Below, one piece after another: positions 1 to 11,953 of a stretch of DNA of 64,000 nucleotides (its first letter is position 1; each line of letters begins with the position of its first letter). The stretch is from Plecoglossus altivelis (taxonomy: Eukaryota > Chordata > Actinopteri > Osmeriformes > Plecoglossidae). A model generated the notes under the pieces. The model was not told where the DNA came from. It ran no database searches and worked only from the letters and a program-made list of their open reading frames with translations. The position numbers and the translations under genes were made by a program. Location of the stretch: contig BROE01000013.1 in the NCBI GenBank assembly GCA_036571765.1, forward strand, positions 8,801,983-8,865,982. Direction: 5' to 3'.

Positions 1-1051
1 AGAGTGACGCGACGCTGCTCGGGATCAGCAGTGATGCAGCTCTCATGGCTGTGCAATAGTTCTTTGGGCAGAAGGGGGCGCACTCGAACAGCGACCTGCA
101 CTGCAGTGTCCTCTGGCCTGGCCTGGCCACCAGGTACCTTGGGGGACATGGCTGGCTGGTTGGTTTGCAGGCAGGTCAGGATTCCAAATCTCCACGCATG
201 GTCTGATGCTGAAAACAACCAGTCACCTTAGGGCCACTGGTGAAGGGAGAAACCAAGACTCATCAGACATGTTGACTATTCATCCAAAAGGAAAATCAGG
301 ACACAGATTCACTCTTTATGACTTTAATTGCTGCTAACAAGATCCAAGTTACAACAACAGAGAGGCGCAAAAGACAGTAATGCATGCAAGGACATACGCG
401 GAGCTTTCATTTGCATTTTGGGCTGTGTTCTAGTATTAAAATCCAGCTAATGCGCAACTACCATGTCTTTATTTGTTTAACACCAGCACTGATAACTTAT
501 CACATCGCAGTCTGTAAGGCGATATTGTGAAGCATCACCCCGGACTACCTAGCTCTAACTACTTATCTAGATATTGGACTATTTCGGTGTGGCACGTTGG
601 TTTGAGAGCTGGCTAGTTAACCCCGAAATGAATTCCAGTTACGAAAAACGAACTAAAGAAAGAGTATATGTAGTTGAAATAGCTGAGAAGGAAAACATGA
701 GGACAAATAGCTATAGGCTAGGCTAACTGTAAAGTAGAACTAGAATCCAAAAGTGCTACTAGCTTAAAAAGCTAGTTTGCTAGCTCTAACTTACTTGCTA
801 CTCATCTTAGCCGTCTTGCTAAACATACACAAGTTATTTTCCCTTGCACACTAATAAATAAAAACGTCTCAATTGAATATGTGCACAGTGCATGTAGAGT
901 TCAATATTATACGAATCAGCCAACTTTAATGTTTATTAATTTTACTCACTTTCTAAACTTGCGAAACGTTTCTTCCAAGATAGCTATCCAAAACAACAGA
1001 AGCACAAAATTTTGGGAGTCAGTCAGGCCGGGGCACTGTGGATGAGGGGTG

Positions 1052-1061
1052 GTGACGTCAC
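1052..1061. promoter_or_regulatory. CRE-like palindrome GTGACGTCAC
   Basis: The sequence GTGACGTCAC contains the full cAMP-response element TGACGTCA, the consensus for CREB/ATF bZIP dimers. It lies in a short GC-rich patch of otherwise AT-rich DNA. No TATA box or gene start is evident next to it, so the regulatory role is inferred from the motif only. Confidence 0.35.
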
Positions 1062-1139
1062 GCCGTGGCCTTCCCAGGGTAGAGTACAAGGAATGATAAT
1101 AGGGAAACCGTATCCTTTACAAAATAGTCCATTTAAAAT

Positions 1140-1155
1140 ATATCGGCGCCGATAT
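1140..1155. repeat. 16-bp perfect palindrome
   Basis: ATATCGGC is followed directly by its reverse complement GCCGATAT, with no spacer. The next bases outward (T and C) do not pair. It could be a protein-binding palindrome or chance. No family of copies was noticed elsewhere in the window. Confidence 0.6.
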
Positions 1156-1557
1156 CTCTATCAGTTCAACTTGCTGTTAGGGACCAGTATTAGTTAGGAA
1201 TATTTCTGCACTGTGGGGGGCAGCTGCCAAGTTAGGATACATTGTATGACCCATTCTTAAGATGTTTTAAAAATTGCATTAAAAACGTCAGATTTAATTG
1301 GGTAACTGTTAATTTGGATGCAAATATATGACAAAAAGGTGCACACATCGATATTGCCAGGCCGTTCTTGGACTGTTTATTAATGTTTACGTGTCATAGT
1401 AGCATATTCTTCAAACACATAACCCGTACAGCAGCACACAGCCGTATCCTAAGAGGGCTGCTGAGTTTAGTCAACAATGGCTCTCAAGGCCTTGAAAATC
1501 ATAGAGTATTCCATGATGACTTGTTCTAAGAGGCCTGATGTCGGTGTTTTAGTAAAG

Positions 1558-1583
1558 GTTGCCATGGTGGTAACCATGGAAAC
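1558..1583. promoter_or_regulatory. Overlapping RFX X-box-like palindromes
   Basis: GTTGCCATGGTGGTAACC is followed, with overlap, by GTAACCATGGAAAC (1570-1583). Both resemble the X-box bound by RFX transcription factors (GTTNCC-AT-GGNAAC). Comparable single sites lie at 11940, 15416, 15483 and 31737. Binding is inferred from the motif alone. Confidence 0.35.
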
Positions 1584-2019
1584 ATCCTACACCGAACCCT
1601 GAGAGTTGAAGGCAACACCCACTCCCATTGTTCCCTATTTGAGATGCATATTCATAACCTCGGAAAAAGCTATTACAAATTGCTCTAATTAGACCTCCAT
1701 TTCATATCTGTCCATCCCGTCACTCAGCATCCCGAAACAGCTCTTTTTGAATGCCATAGGCCATCGTGAGTGTCATTTAATTCCTACTAGGATGAGTTAG
1801 TGTTCAAGGGTTCTTCTCAGCGAGGCTAGAGTCGAGATAGCTAAAGGGTGTGTTAGCAAAGTCCCTTTGTATAGTCTTCAAAGAAACAAACAACTGACAT
1901 TATGAAAAAAAATGTAATATTTTAATGATTGCATTTGTCAATGAAGGAAGGTATTTAGTGAGGCAAACAATAATACACCTTTGAAAAGCAATAAAAATAC
2001 CAAATGTTCAGAACTTGAA

Positions 2020-2114
2020 TTTATTTTTTACAATCAATTTAACAATTAATGTAAGAAAATTAAGGACAAACAAAAAATGACAAAAGCTTAACGTAACAAT
2101 AAATTAAGTTTATT
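2020..2114 (-). terminator. Two AATAAA poly(A) signals, minus strand
   Basis: TTTATT at 2109-2114 and 2020-2025 reads AATAAA on the minus strand. Both lie 170-270 bases downstream of the candidate stop codon at 2284. In AT-rich DNA such hexamers are frequent, so they support the candidate only weakly. Confidence 0.25.
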
Positions 2115-2283
2115 ATACATTTTTGTTATCAATGAAGAGTCAACTCAGGCATAATTGTTCAATTATTTCTCTTAGTCTACCAATTCTTCCCTATTAATTG
2201 TTAGATTTTTTTTTCTTTTTTACTGTGGGTGAGAATATTCTGATCACTGAGGTAGACTGGGACTTGTTGTCTGGGTGCTGTGT

Positions 2284-5200
2284 TTACAACAACAAAATCA
2301 CTAGTCTTCCAGAGTGTCCAGAACCTAGCCTGAATCTGAAAGCTCTCCCATAAACTGTGGCCTGGTCACTCCTGAAATGATGTCTGGAGAAGATGTCTGC
2401 TTGAATGGCACGTCTGTGAGGGTGTGGTGTCAGGTTTAAGGAGTCAGACAGATATCCTGTGAAGAAGAAAAAGAACATTAAAAGCCATGTAAATTACATT
2501 TGCAATGTAAATTCCAATTTCCAATCCCCTATGTCAATTGTCACACATTTTTGAAAACCTAACAAATAGAAGTTGCTCAGCCCTTGCTGAGTAGCTGAGG
2601 CTACTGTGTTGTGTTACCGTTGGGAGCATTTGCCCCGGTCCGCCCTCACAAACAGTGGGCTGGACTTAATAATGCCATGGTACTAAATCCCTAGTGCCCT
2701 TTCAGATGAGTGGGCAGAGAGCCTCCCAAATCCATAATATTCTCTTTCATTTCCACAGTGTCACCTGTGTCCCCCCTCCACACTTGGTGCTGCAGAGGGC
2801 CACAGTCGATGCATTTACTGCACTCACTGCCTCATAAAAACACATCAATGGAGGAAGGTGGTTCTTGTAAATACTCCAGCCATGACTCTAATAACCAAAA
2901 TAGATAGCAGGGACAGGTCTTTACAGCATGTGGTTAGCCCTATAATAAAGATATTTTTGAAACTGTGTTTAACGGTTATTAACAAATCCCACGATTAAAA
3001 GCGTTGAAACAAAAACGCAATTTAAAAATTCTATCAATTTTGGCATTTAATGCGTGTCCAGAAAGACTGGATTGATTAGATGGTGTTTTTCCCCAGAGCA
3101 ACAGATGCTTAATCTACAGCTATGCTCATCAAAGAATGTTACGTCTGTCTGCTAACCAAGTGAGCTGAAAAGCAGTTGGCACTGTGAATTTTAAACACGT
3201 CAATGTGAAGCGCCGTTGTGGCTATTTTAACGATCGCCCATTGATCTCGGCAGGTGGAGCACACTCTGTCTACCTCAGCTGAGACAGACAGTCTGAGCTG
3301 GGGACTGGGGATAATCGGCCTCCCTGCTCGGAGGTAATATTGTTACTGTTGAGCTTTTTGTATAAAGGAGCGGTCGGCTTTCTTGTCCTCAGGACTCTCT
3401 CTGCTTCCCAACAAGATCCTGGCACACAGAACCACGTGCATACACACATGTATACGCCCACACATAAGTAAGCACACACACACACACACACACTCACAAA
3501 CACTCACATGCGCACACACACACTCATTATTCTATATCTCTGAATATTTAACAATCATGCCTCAACACGTTTTTTTCATCACCCCAGCTACTTATATTAC
3601 CAGGGGCTGGCAGGTTGAAGTATGAAGACATGGTTAGCCTACATATTCAGGTTACCTGGCCTCATTGCTTTTGTGAGAGGAACTGCATGGGTTATCACAA
3701 ACAAAGGTGGAGGTCACAATAGGATACCGTTGTAAGGGAAGGCTTATCAGGGCCAGGTTTGGCCGAGGAGGGGACGGTAGTCTACTCCTCTCTGCCTCCG
3801 ACAGGGTAATGCATTACATTAGGAGTCCTACTGTGATGGGGAAATTGACTTGGATCAAATACGCTTTCCCAATTAAATATATATTAAGTGTAATGGGGCT
3901 ATCTGCTGGTGTGAATATAAGAGACTCTCTCAAGATACCCAAGCCTGTCTCTGCATCCATTTACACATTTACTGAGGACTTCATGAGAGAAAAAGGCTGG
4001 AATATGTTCCTCTTACTTTTGGCTTGAGTCTGGGCAGACATAATAGGTGCAGCATAGAATGGTAATGCATTATTAAAGAGAGTTGAATTATGCTCTCCAG
4101 CTCAAATGAAGGCCTGTTCTCTGTACAATTACAGGAAGGAGACACAGCAGGCAGAGGGGCTGGGGCCAATTCTGTCCTTGTGGCGTCTGAATGGAAACTA
4201 ATGTTCAAACAGAGCGTCTGTGATTATGGATGGCTTGGATTCATAAATCGCTGGCAATTTTCCATCTTTCTGCGTTATTATAAAAGTGGGACAAAGACGT
4301 ATAAAGAAAGATTGAGAAAATCACGTTTCTTCAGGCTCAATGTTGGACCAAAAGGCTGTGTGAAAAAAATGTATCGTGTGTACATTTTTATAGAATGTCC
4401 AAATGTGGATATTTCTCCAATACAGCTTTGTAGATTAGGTGCAGTTTGTTGCACATGGTTGTCGGGTGGTGGTGGGGGCTTTGTAGATATGGTCCAACAT
4501 ATATATATATTTCATTGGAAACTAAACTAAATATGTACATAATACACACAATCTCTTGACTGTACTGCTGGAAAATACATTCAGATTCTGAGCAACACTG
4601 GTGGATTGCACCAGCGTGCAGTCAGCATGGCATACAGAGATAAAACCTACGGCCCCAAGGCAAAACAATCAACAGTCAGGTGGTAAAAAAACCCCAATCC
4701 AGTCTTCCAGAATAGGAGTGAAATGAAGATGAGGGGGACTTTAATTCAATAACTCTGAGTGAGAATAATGATGCCCTGAAGGCAGCTCCCTGCCCTCACC
4801 TTCTAACTCGCTCAGCAGCTCATCACAGGCCCGTCAGAAGGGAACATGGCAGGAATTCCTTAAATGGCTTTTTATTCACCTCTCATTTCATTAGTTGTGT
4901 TTCTCTGCAGCAGGTGCTGAGCAGACCTGATTAGTGACAGGACGTATGGAGACAGATGTTACTATAATGAATCACCACCATCTTTAAATAATCCTTGATG
5001 CTGGGTGTGTGTGTGTGTGTGTTATCTCCCTCTCTAAGTCAACTTCTCCAGTCCAGGACTCTGTTCTCCAGCTCTGTGCCTACAGAGCCCCGTGCTGTCT
5101 ACCTGGAAGTGACAATAAATGGTTCGGAAAATACGATTCAACACAAACTGACAGAACAACATCCGAGAGACAAGGGAAGATGAAATACAGATGGAATTTT

Positions 5201-7827
5201 AACCCAGATTACAGGATGTTACAATGTCTACCTGTCTGGGCTCTGACGGCTGATGAGAGATGATGAGCAGAACACCGGAGACCACACATGATTCCCAGCC
5301 CTGCTTGCGTTGAGTGAAGCTAAGCGCGGCCTCTCTCTGCCAGCCAAGCATGCGTCCCCAGGCAACTCTGTTGAGAAAGCAGCACAGTTTGTTTTATGAC
5401 AGAGATGAGAGGATTGTTGCTCGAAAAATCCCTTCGCTCGTCTTCTTCACGCCTGTCAGAGTGTCAGAAATTCTTTCTTAAATACGGTCAGAATAGAACC
5501 ACATATCCCATGACAGCAAAACGTACAGGGACCTGTTTACTGTAGTAAAGTGATTGGGGAGGCGTGCAGTGCACACTAACTGCTGCTGTAATTGCAACCA
5601 AATTATTTTCTTTTTATATCTACTCCGACAGCCTCCAAATGCCGGCGCACTATTACTTTCGTCTTCTGGGAATTTTCCTGTTGCAGGGCCAATCATTACT
5701 TACATGTATGTTTTTGAGATTGCAACAGTTCTGCCTTTTCACTTAACAGGATCTCAATGTGAAACTGTATCATTGTTTCACCAGTGACTGGGTGCTACTT
5801 TTAACGTAATGTGAAAACAACATAAATGAAACACCTACTTTTATAACGATACATTTTATCGTATACATGTTGACTGTGAACCTACTAGAATATGTTCCTC
5901 GGGCTACCTGACTGCATTTAGTAAACTGAATCTGATTCAAACACCTCTGGGTCAATACACATCAGATTACCAATCTCCGTCTCTTCCCTATGTCTACCAT
6001 TTGATTACATTTAAAAAAGACAGTAACAGACAAAAACGACATTTTGTGGAATAACCAATGGCAGTAAGAGCATGTTAACCTGTAGCCTGATTGTGATCGT
6101 GTGCACTTAAATGTCCTGCGGGTGGACGGTGGGGTTTTTGTCAGAGTGACCTCTTGTTGATGTGCAGGGGGAGGGATGTGCAGCTCTACTAGGAGACAGA
6201 GGAGGCTGCCACGGCCTCAAGACCAGCTGGAGCCTCGTGACTCACCCTCACAGCTCTGCCCCGGTAGGGGGCCCTGGACCCCCCCCCCTCCCCTCTCCTC
6301 CCTCTACGCACACACACACACACACTCTCTGGGTGTGTCTTGGACAGAGTGGAGGAAGGGATGGGGATGATAGTGGTTTGGAGATAGGGGAAGATAGGGG
6401 AGGATGGGGGAGGATAGGGGAGGATAGGTGGTTGGGTGTCACTATGGGGGATGGGACAGAGCTTGTCAGGGGAGGTAGGGATGAGCGAGAATGCGTTATA
6501 GCTGAAACGATTTCTTATGGGTGAAAGGAGAACGTACACAGCTATAGGATAGGGGGATGGGACGTGGGGTTTAGGTGTGGAGAGGGGTGTGGGACGGGTA
6601 GGTGTGAATAGGATATTCAGGGAGGGGAAGTGTGTAGCAGAGGGCCGATGGCAAGTGAGTGGTTACTGAGGCATCTGTGGGGTACAGCTATCATCAGTGT
6701 GAGAGAGTGTGCATTTGGTGCTCTAAGTCAGTGTGACTCAGGCACAGCTCTGGGCTTGGAGCCACACTGTCGCCTCATAGGCTGAACCCCTCCATCTGGG
6801 CTCAGATCTGACACGTTTCACACTTCTAGGACTTAAGCAGGGCTCTGCCTCTGACTTGTTCGTTTCTCTTCCTCTTTACTCGCGATTCTCCCTTTTTCTA
6901 TTTCTCTCTTCATTCATTCATTCTTGCTTTCTTTCTCTTTCTCTGTTCATCCATTTGACTTAGCTATCCACCCTGCTGGCTGACTGGACCACTACCTCCC
7001 TCCCCCCATCCCCCATTCTTCCATCTCTCCATTTCTCCATTTCTCTATCCCCACCTCCATCCTCACCTCCCTCTATTCTGACACTGCTGGTAACACTTTT
7101 TTCTTGATCCCTTCTGCTTCAGAAAACCATGAAAATCTATTCCTACAGTCCCTCACCAAGCATCCTTATCCACAGCTGACAAGGATTGCAACATTTACAA
7201 GGCAATTCTCTGGAACGACCGAGGCATAGCAATGGCCATTACTGTTTGTGGTCTTACAATCAACAGGTTCTTATTGTGCCAGTAAAATAACGCCAGTCAA
7301 TGAGGATCACATTGAAACATTATGGAAGTGGAATTCAGTCTTTCTATTTGTCTCGTTTTTTATTTTCAGTTTTCTCTTTTTTCTCTTTCCTCCCATATTC
7401 TCTCACCATTTCCCTCCTCCTGTCGGTAGACTACTTAGGGGGCTGAGTGATAGAAATGCTCTTGCTTCATCGCTATCTCTTTTTCTCTTAATTGTATTCA
7501 ACCTATTTTGCGCAGACTGAATCTGTTCCGGTTGATTTTTCTGTTCAAACAGCAGGACTAGCAGAAGTGTCCGGCTGGGCACCTCACTGCCCTGCAGGGC
7601 TGATGAAAGCCCGAGTCAGAGGCCCAGGTTTGTCCCTTGGCTCCATGGGGACCCACACAACCAGGCTACACATTCAATATCCAGCAACCAGGACTGTTGC
7701 ACTTCAAATACCTTTCTTTAGATGACCTCCACTCTCTCTCTTTCTTTCTATTTATCTTGCACACAGACACACACACAGACACACAATCAGGCTTGTTTTG
7801 ATGTGTATATGTGTGTGTGTGTGTGTA

Positions 7828-7865
<38 letters not shown>

Positions 7866-8883
7866 TGTGCACGTCTATTCTCTGTATCCTGTGGCGCTTC
7901 AAAAGAGCTGCTCTTTCAGAAGCAGATTGCCCTCTTCAAGGTTAGAGCTGAGACTGAATTTCACATGATGTGCTTCTGGCAGCTGCATCCCTGCCTGAAC
8001 ATATCTGTTCAGCTTTCAGGGAGCCTCGGGCACACAAGGATGAACTCCCGCGGAAAGACTCCCTGATCAAAGCTACATGGACTGATGTTTATAGTTTTTT
8101 AGTATTTCAGGAGAACAAGGCCGATAATAACAAAACGTAATAAACATGACTAGCAACAGAGCAGCATATTTACACTGGTTTAAATATATATATATACAGA
8201 CTGTCTGAGCAGATTTTCTGTGGAGCAGAGTTTTTGATTCATTGCAATTCAATGTAAATTGAGATGGATCCAAGTTTGTATGACTTAATGTCGATACGTC
8301 TTTTGCAATGTGTTTTGTTTCGAATGTTTCGTATCCAAGTAAGTTTTTTGGCAGCGGTTATTTTTGTACCGCGCCAAGCAGGAGGGAGCTGTCCACTACT
8401 CGGGTGCTGAAGGCAATATAATAAATGTGCATGCATAATGCTTGAAATACAACAGAAAGGGTGTTTTGTAAGCATGTGATGATGAAAACAAAATGATTTT
8501 GTATTAATTGTAGTTTTTAAAAGTGCCCAAATAAACTGGAAGAACTGTAATTGTTTGAGTTAGATGTACTTGTTGTCATCGCAATAAAAGACACGAACAG
8601 GACATTTTCTTTTTACCTTTAACAGTTTAGACACGTTTAAGCTAAATACACATTCTAAAGTCATCTAGTTAGGCCTACATTAGTGGGCTGAATACAATAA
8701 CTGACAATAGTATCATTACTTGCACACAGTAAAATAAAAGGAAATGTGTTCAATGCCTCAAACCTGTTGCTCTCTATTAACCCTATAAGACACAAACATA
8801 CACACATACTACATACACCCACAGTAGTCCATATTTATCTTACCTCTGAGTCTTTTTTTTGATCGACTGCACACACAGCGCAT
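2284..8883 (-). CDS. Candidate two-exon minus-strand gene or lncRNA, unrecognised
   Basis: This is a weak call. The proposed last exon (2284-2456) follows a strong acceptor: a pyrimidine tract and CACAG on the minus strand. It stays open for 56 codons to a TAA at 2284-2286. A good donor, CAGAG|GTAAGA, ends a proposed first exon at 8844, and an ATG at 8881-8883 gives 13 codons plus one base. The two phases join cleanly (40 + 173 nt) into a 70-residue basic protein starting MRCVCSRSKKRLRG and ending in VILLL. No signal peptide or domain is recognised. The minus-strand poly(A) signals at 2109-2114 and 2020-2025 would suit a short 3' UTR. A phase match has a one-in-three chance of being accidental, intervening exons may be missed, and the transcript may be non-coding. 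Confidence 0.22.
6383..6430. repeat. 10-bp G-rich minisatellite
   Basis: About five imperfect copies of AGGATAGGGG run head to tail. The repeated G4 runs could form a G-quadruplex on the plus strand. Confidence 0.6.
7759..7871. repeat. CA block facing a GT/TATG microsatellite
   Basis: An interrupted (CA)n block (7759-7785) is followed about 17 bases later by a long (GT)n tract with TATG interruptions (7801-7871). The blocks are mutually complementary and could fold into a long hairpin, unlike ordinary one-sided CA repeats. Confidence 0.75.
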
Positions 8884-9310
8884 ATTTCTGTCTTGATCTT
8901 TTCCTCGGTTGTTGACCTACCACGAATCACTGGTTTTGGTGGAAAATACCTTTCTATTCACATCAACTGAACATCATAGACTACAGCTCGCCTCTGTTGC
9001 TATGCTGTTCTGTCTGTTCTTCTTTGCCTCCCTGCCAAACTCTATTCTTCGCAGACTCTTGTTATCCTTGCCGAGAATGAAGACGTCAGCTCGCGCCCAG
9101 CCTGTGCCATGTGTGCGGGGAGTCTTGTGTTGTGTCAGTCCTGCCGCTTTAAAGTGCAGCTCGCTCGACAGGTGGCCTGTCAATCTCATGAATATCGGTG
9201 ACGTTATGACAAAGACAGAGACCCTGGATTTTCAGAACAAAAGTTCCAAAGGCACGGACAAAAAACGACCATCCCCTCCCCCCGCACAAATTCTTGCAAT
9301 TAGCCTATAG
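8850..9310. promoter_or_regulatory. Possible promoter-like GC-rich patch
   Basis: This stretch is richer in G+C and CpG than its surroundings and carries a CRE-like GACGTCAG near 9083 and a TGACGTTA near 9200. It sits just upstream, on the minus strand, of the donor at 8844, which fits a promoter plus first exon. No TATA box was found, and the call is inference. Confidence 0.25.
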
Positions 9311-11939
9311 CCAATATGATGGTTACTCAGGCTAACCCATTCAAGCTATATAACACAACGATGTAGATTGGTGGGGCATCTTCGTTCTTTCCATATTATT
9401 ATGTCTACAGGAAAAGACGTTACCAAGAATGTCTCAGACCAATCATCTTTAAAATGTCTGTATTAATAAGAGTTATTTTTTCCATTTTTTCTCTGCCCCC
9501 CCATCACCCACCGCACCCTTTCTCTCATTCTCTATGTTTTCTTTCTGTCAGCAACCCACTATCAAATTAAAACATAATTCAAAACCCTTTGAGAATATTG
9601 TGTCCGTATTCCTGTCTTTAACCATGAAAATAGTAGCTATAGTAATACAGAATAGTCATCTTGAGTGTTTTTTCTTTTTCTTTGTTTTATTGCGTAGAGA
9701 TTCACTTCTGCTACCCCCCAGCACCAGCGCCTCTGGGATAAGAACCTCTGTAATAGCGGTCCCTCCCCAGGCAGAGTTGACAACACAAGCAGTTTCCTTA
9801 ATTTCGCTATATTTTGGACTTCCATCAGTAGACATATGCACTTGAAATCCAGCGTTTCAATCATTTACCAATTTGTTTCGTTTCAATACCCATGTTGTTG
9901 CGTTTACCAGCATTGTCGGTTGAACATATGTTCTAGCGCATTATTGTTCAAGTCCATGTCTGCGTTTTTTTCTTGTTGCAAATATTGAGCTGTTCAGTGG
10001 TTGAGAGAGTCACGCAAGGATTCTGGGGTGACGGAAACCCAATTTACTATGTGCACGATCAGAAGGCCTACACGTTTGTACAAAAACCCAGACCATCCGT
10101 ACGGTTCATTATACGTATTCTTATGATCGGAAGCTTGCAGATAACATTCTGCAAATTTCAATTTTTTCATTGTAGTCCATTAATTTTCTCAGTCAGTACA
10201 GTAATTTTCTATGTTAAAGTATGATGTTTATCCGACCCCTGTGTGCAACATGTGCTTAATGAATCCATTTACCTGTTTTAGCAGTGGAATAATAAACAGC
10301 TACAGCAGGGAGCAAGCTCACTATGCTTCCTTCACTGCAGTTGTCTGTACTCCCTGATGGTTCCAATCAGCTACACCAAGCCCACAGGAACAGATAAGAA
10401 CTGTATAGCGTTGTGAAAACAGAGTCATAGGTTCAAAGGTCAACAGCAAGCAGATGTCCGTATCAGTGGACACCTGTGTGCAACCTGACTGAATTTATGT
10501 AGGCAGAGTATAAAGCCTCACTCTCTGTGTTCAGAAGGGCAGCATCTGCTGGTGCATGCAACAACTCATGGTGAAGTCTGATCTCCCTGCAGGTGTTTCT
10601 CTTCCAGGTAGCTGCCCTCATTAGCTAATGACCTTTTGGGAGGTGTGAAATCACAGTGGTCCTGCACCAAGCCTATCAGACAAGCTGTGGTCAGACATTG
10701 AGAGTCTATTCATTACTCCAAATGAACGGAGATCTGACACTCACTTTACAGTTAATGAGTGGTCATGTGGCATATGAAAACCCGTCAATCTGAGCTTCAT
10801 TTTTTGTGACAGGGGTTTTGCATCATTGCTGAACGTGCCTTCCGGCTGAGCGGAGTGTGATTGTGTTCCCCTGGGGTGTGGTAGTGGTGGGCGGACTTCC
10901 TTGTGCATGATGGGTGGTTTCAAGACCTCCCACGGTGCCTGGCCAGAATACACTGCTCTCTTCTCGTCCCTCTCTCCACTGATGAATGAGAAGCAATCAT
11001 TTAAGTGTCCGTCAGGTGCCCATTTCTACTCTACGCTTGGTGGAAACTCTCAGCGAAGCTCGCATAAAAAAGGGTGGATATTTAAAAGTAATTTGAGTAC
11101 TTTCATGCAGTTGTCGGGCAAGTCTTCGAACTCTTGTTTCGTTTGAGTCTGACTCTGTACTTTATCAGTACATGCACCGATGAATGTGTCCATACGTCCC
11201 CTCTTAAAGCAGTTCTATAACAGCTGAAGTTTAATGCTCATGTTCAGGGCAGACAGAGCAGATACCGAGGAGATGAAGACCAGACAATGAAAAGTTGTTA
11301 ACTGAGGAAAGAGGAGAGAATCTCAGCAACAACACAAACTCTCCATGCACTTAAACTTACCCATATGAAAAGAGATCAGATTATTAAACCAAGCACAAGC
11401 AGGAGTGTAGTCACCCAATCTGTTCAGGACACCCACACAACACCCCCACAAACATGTCTCTCTCTCTAGCTTTCGCTTCCTCTACGTCTCTCTCATTTTT
11501 CACAGCAACACATTTTGAAATGCACTCACTCTCTTCAAATACACACGCTGAAGCAATAGCCAATTAAACTGTAACACAAAGGCCAGTATAACATTACTTC
11601 ATTATTTCTCACATTACAGGTGTGTGTGTGTTGATTGCACTTTCTGACAGGAGTATCCACCTTCCTTCATCACACATGATTAGGCTGTCAAAAGATGAAC
11701 ATGCCAACACACAAACAGTCATCTCTTCGTTTATGCCACAAATACACTCACACAGACGTACAAACACACACACACACACACACACAAAAAAACACATTCC
11801 CCGCATTCTCTCTCGATGACACACAAACAGTACACACGGACTCTCAGCATACAATGTGAGGGCAGTGCGCAAAGCTCAAGTTGGAAAACTGTTCCCCTTC
11901 CTGTTTCTCTCCTTCTCTTCCTTTGTTTGGCATGGAATG

Positions 11940-11953
11940 GTTTCCATGGCAAC
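11940..11953. promoter_or_regulatory. RFX X-box-like motif GTTTCCATGGCAAC
   Basis: This 14-bp imperfect palindrome is close to the RFX X-box consensus and is the reverse-strand equivalent of the site at 31737. No gene start is visible beside it. Confidence 0.4.

Larger units (their letters stand above)
1..2009. other. Intergenic, AT-rich, no gene seen
   Basis: No coding pattern or RNA gene is visible. Open frames here are short and lack splice signals. Notable motifs are a full CRE palindrome (1053-1060), a 16-bp perfect palindrome (1140-1155) and an X-box-like double palindrome (1558-1583), each listed separately. No transposon termini were recognised. Confidence 0.6.
2487..8843. other. No gene recognised; simple repeats
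   Basis: If the weak minus-strand candidate is real, this is its intron. Contents are (CA)n at 3473-3525, (GT)n at 5005-5022, (CA)n at 6309-6325, a roughly 10-bp AGGATAGGGG minisatellite at 6383-6430, and a CA block facing a GT block at 7759-7871. The longest open frame, at 4090-4530, has no splice signals, domain or coding-like composition. Confidence 0.5.

Noticed and set aside
4090..4530. 146-codon forward open frame
   Set aside because: No splice signals, domain or coding-like composition; it ends in a TATATA tract. A chance open frame is the simpler reading.
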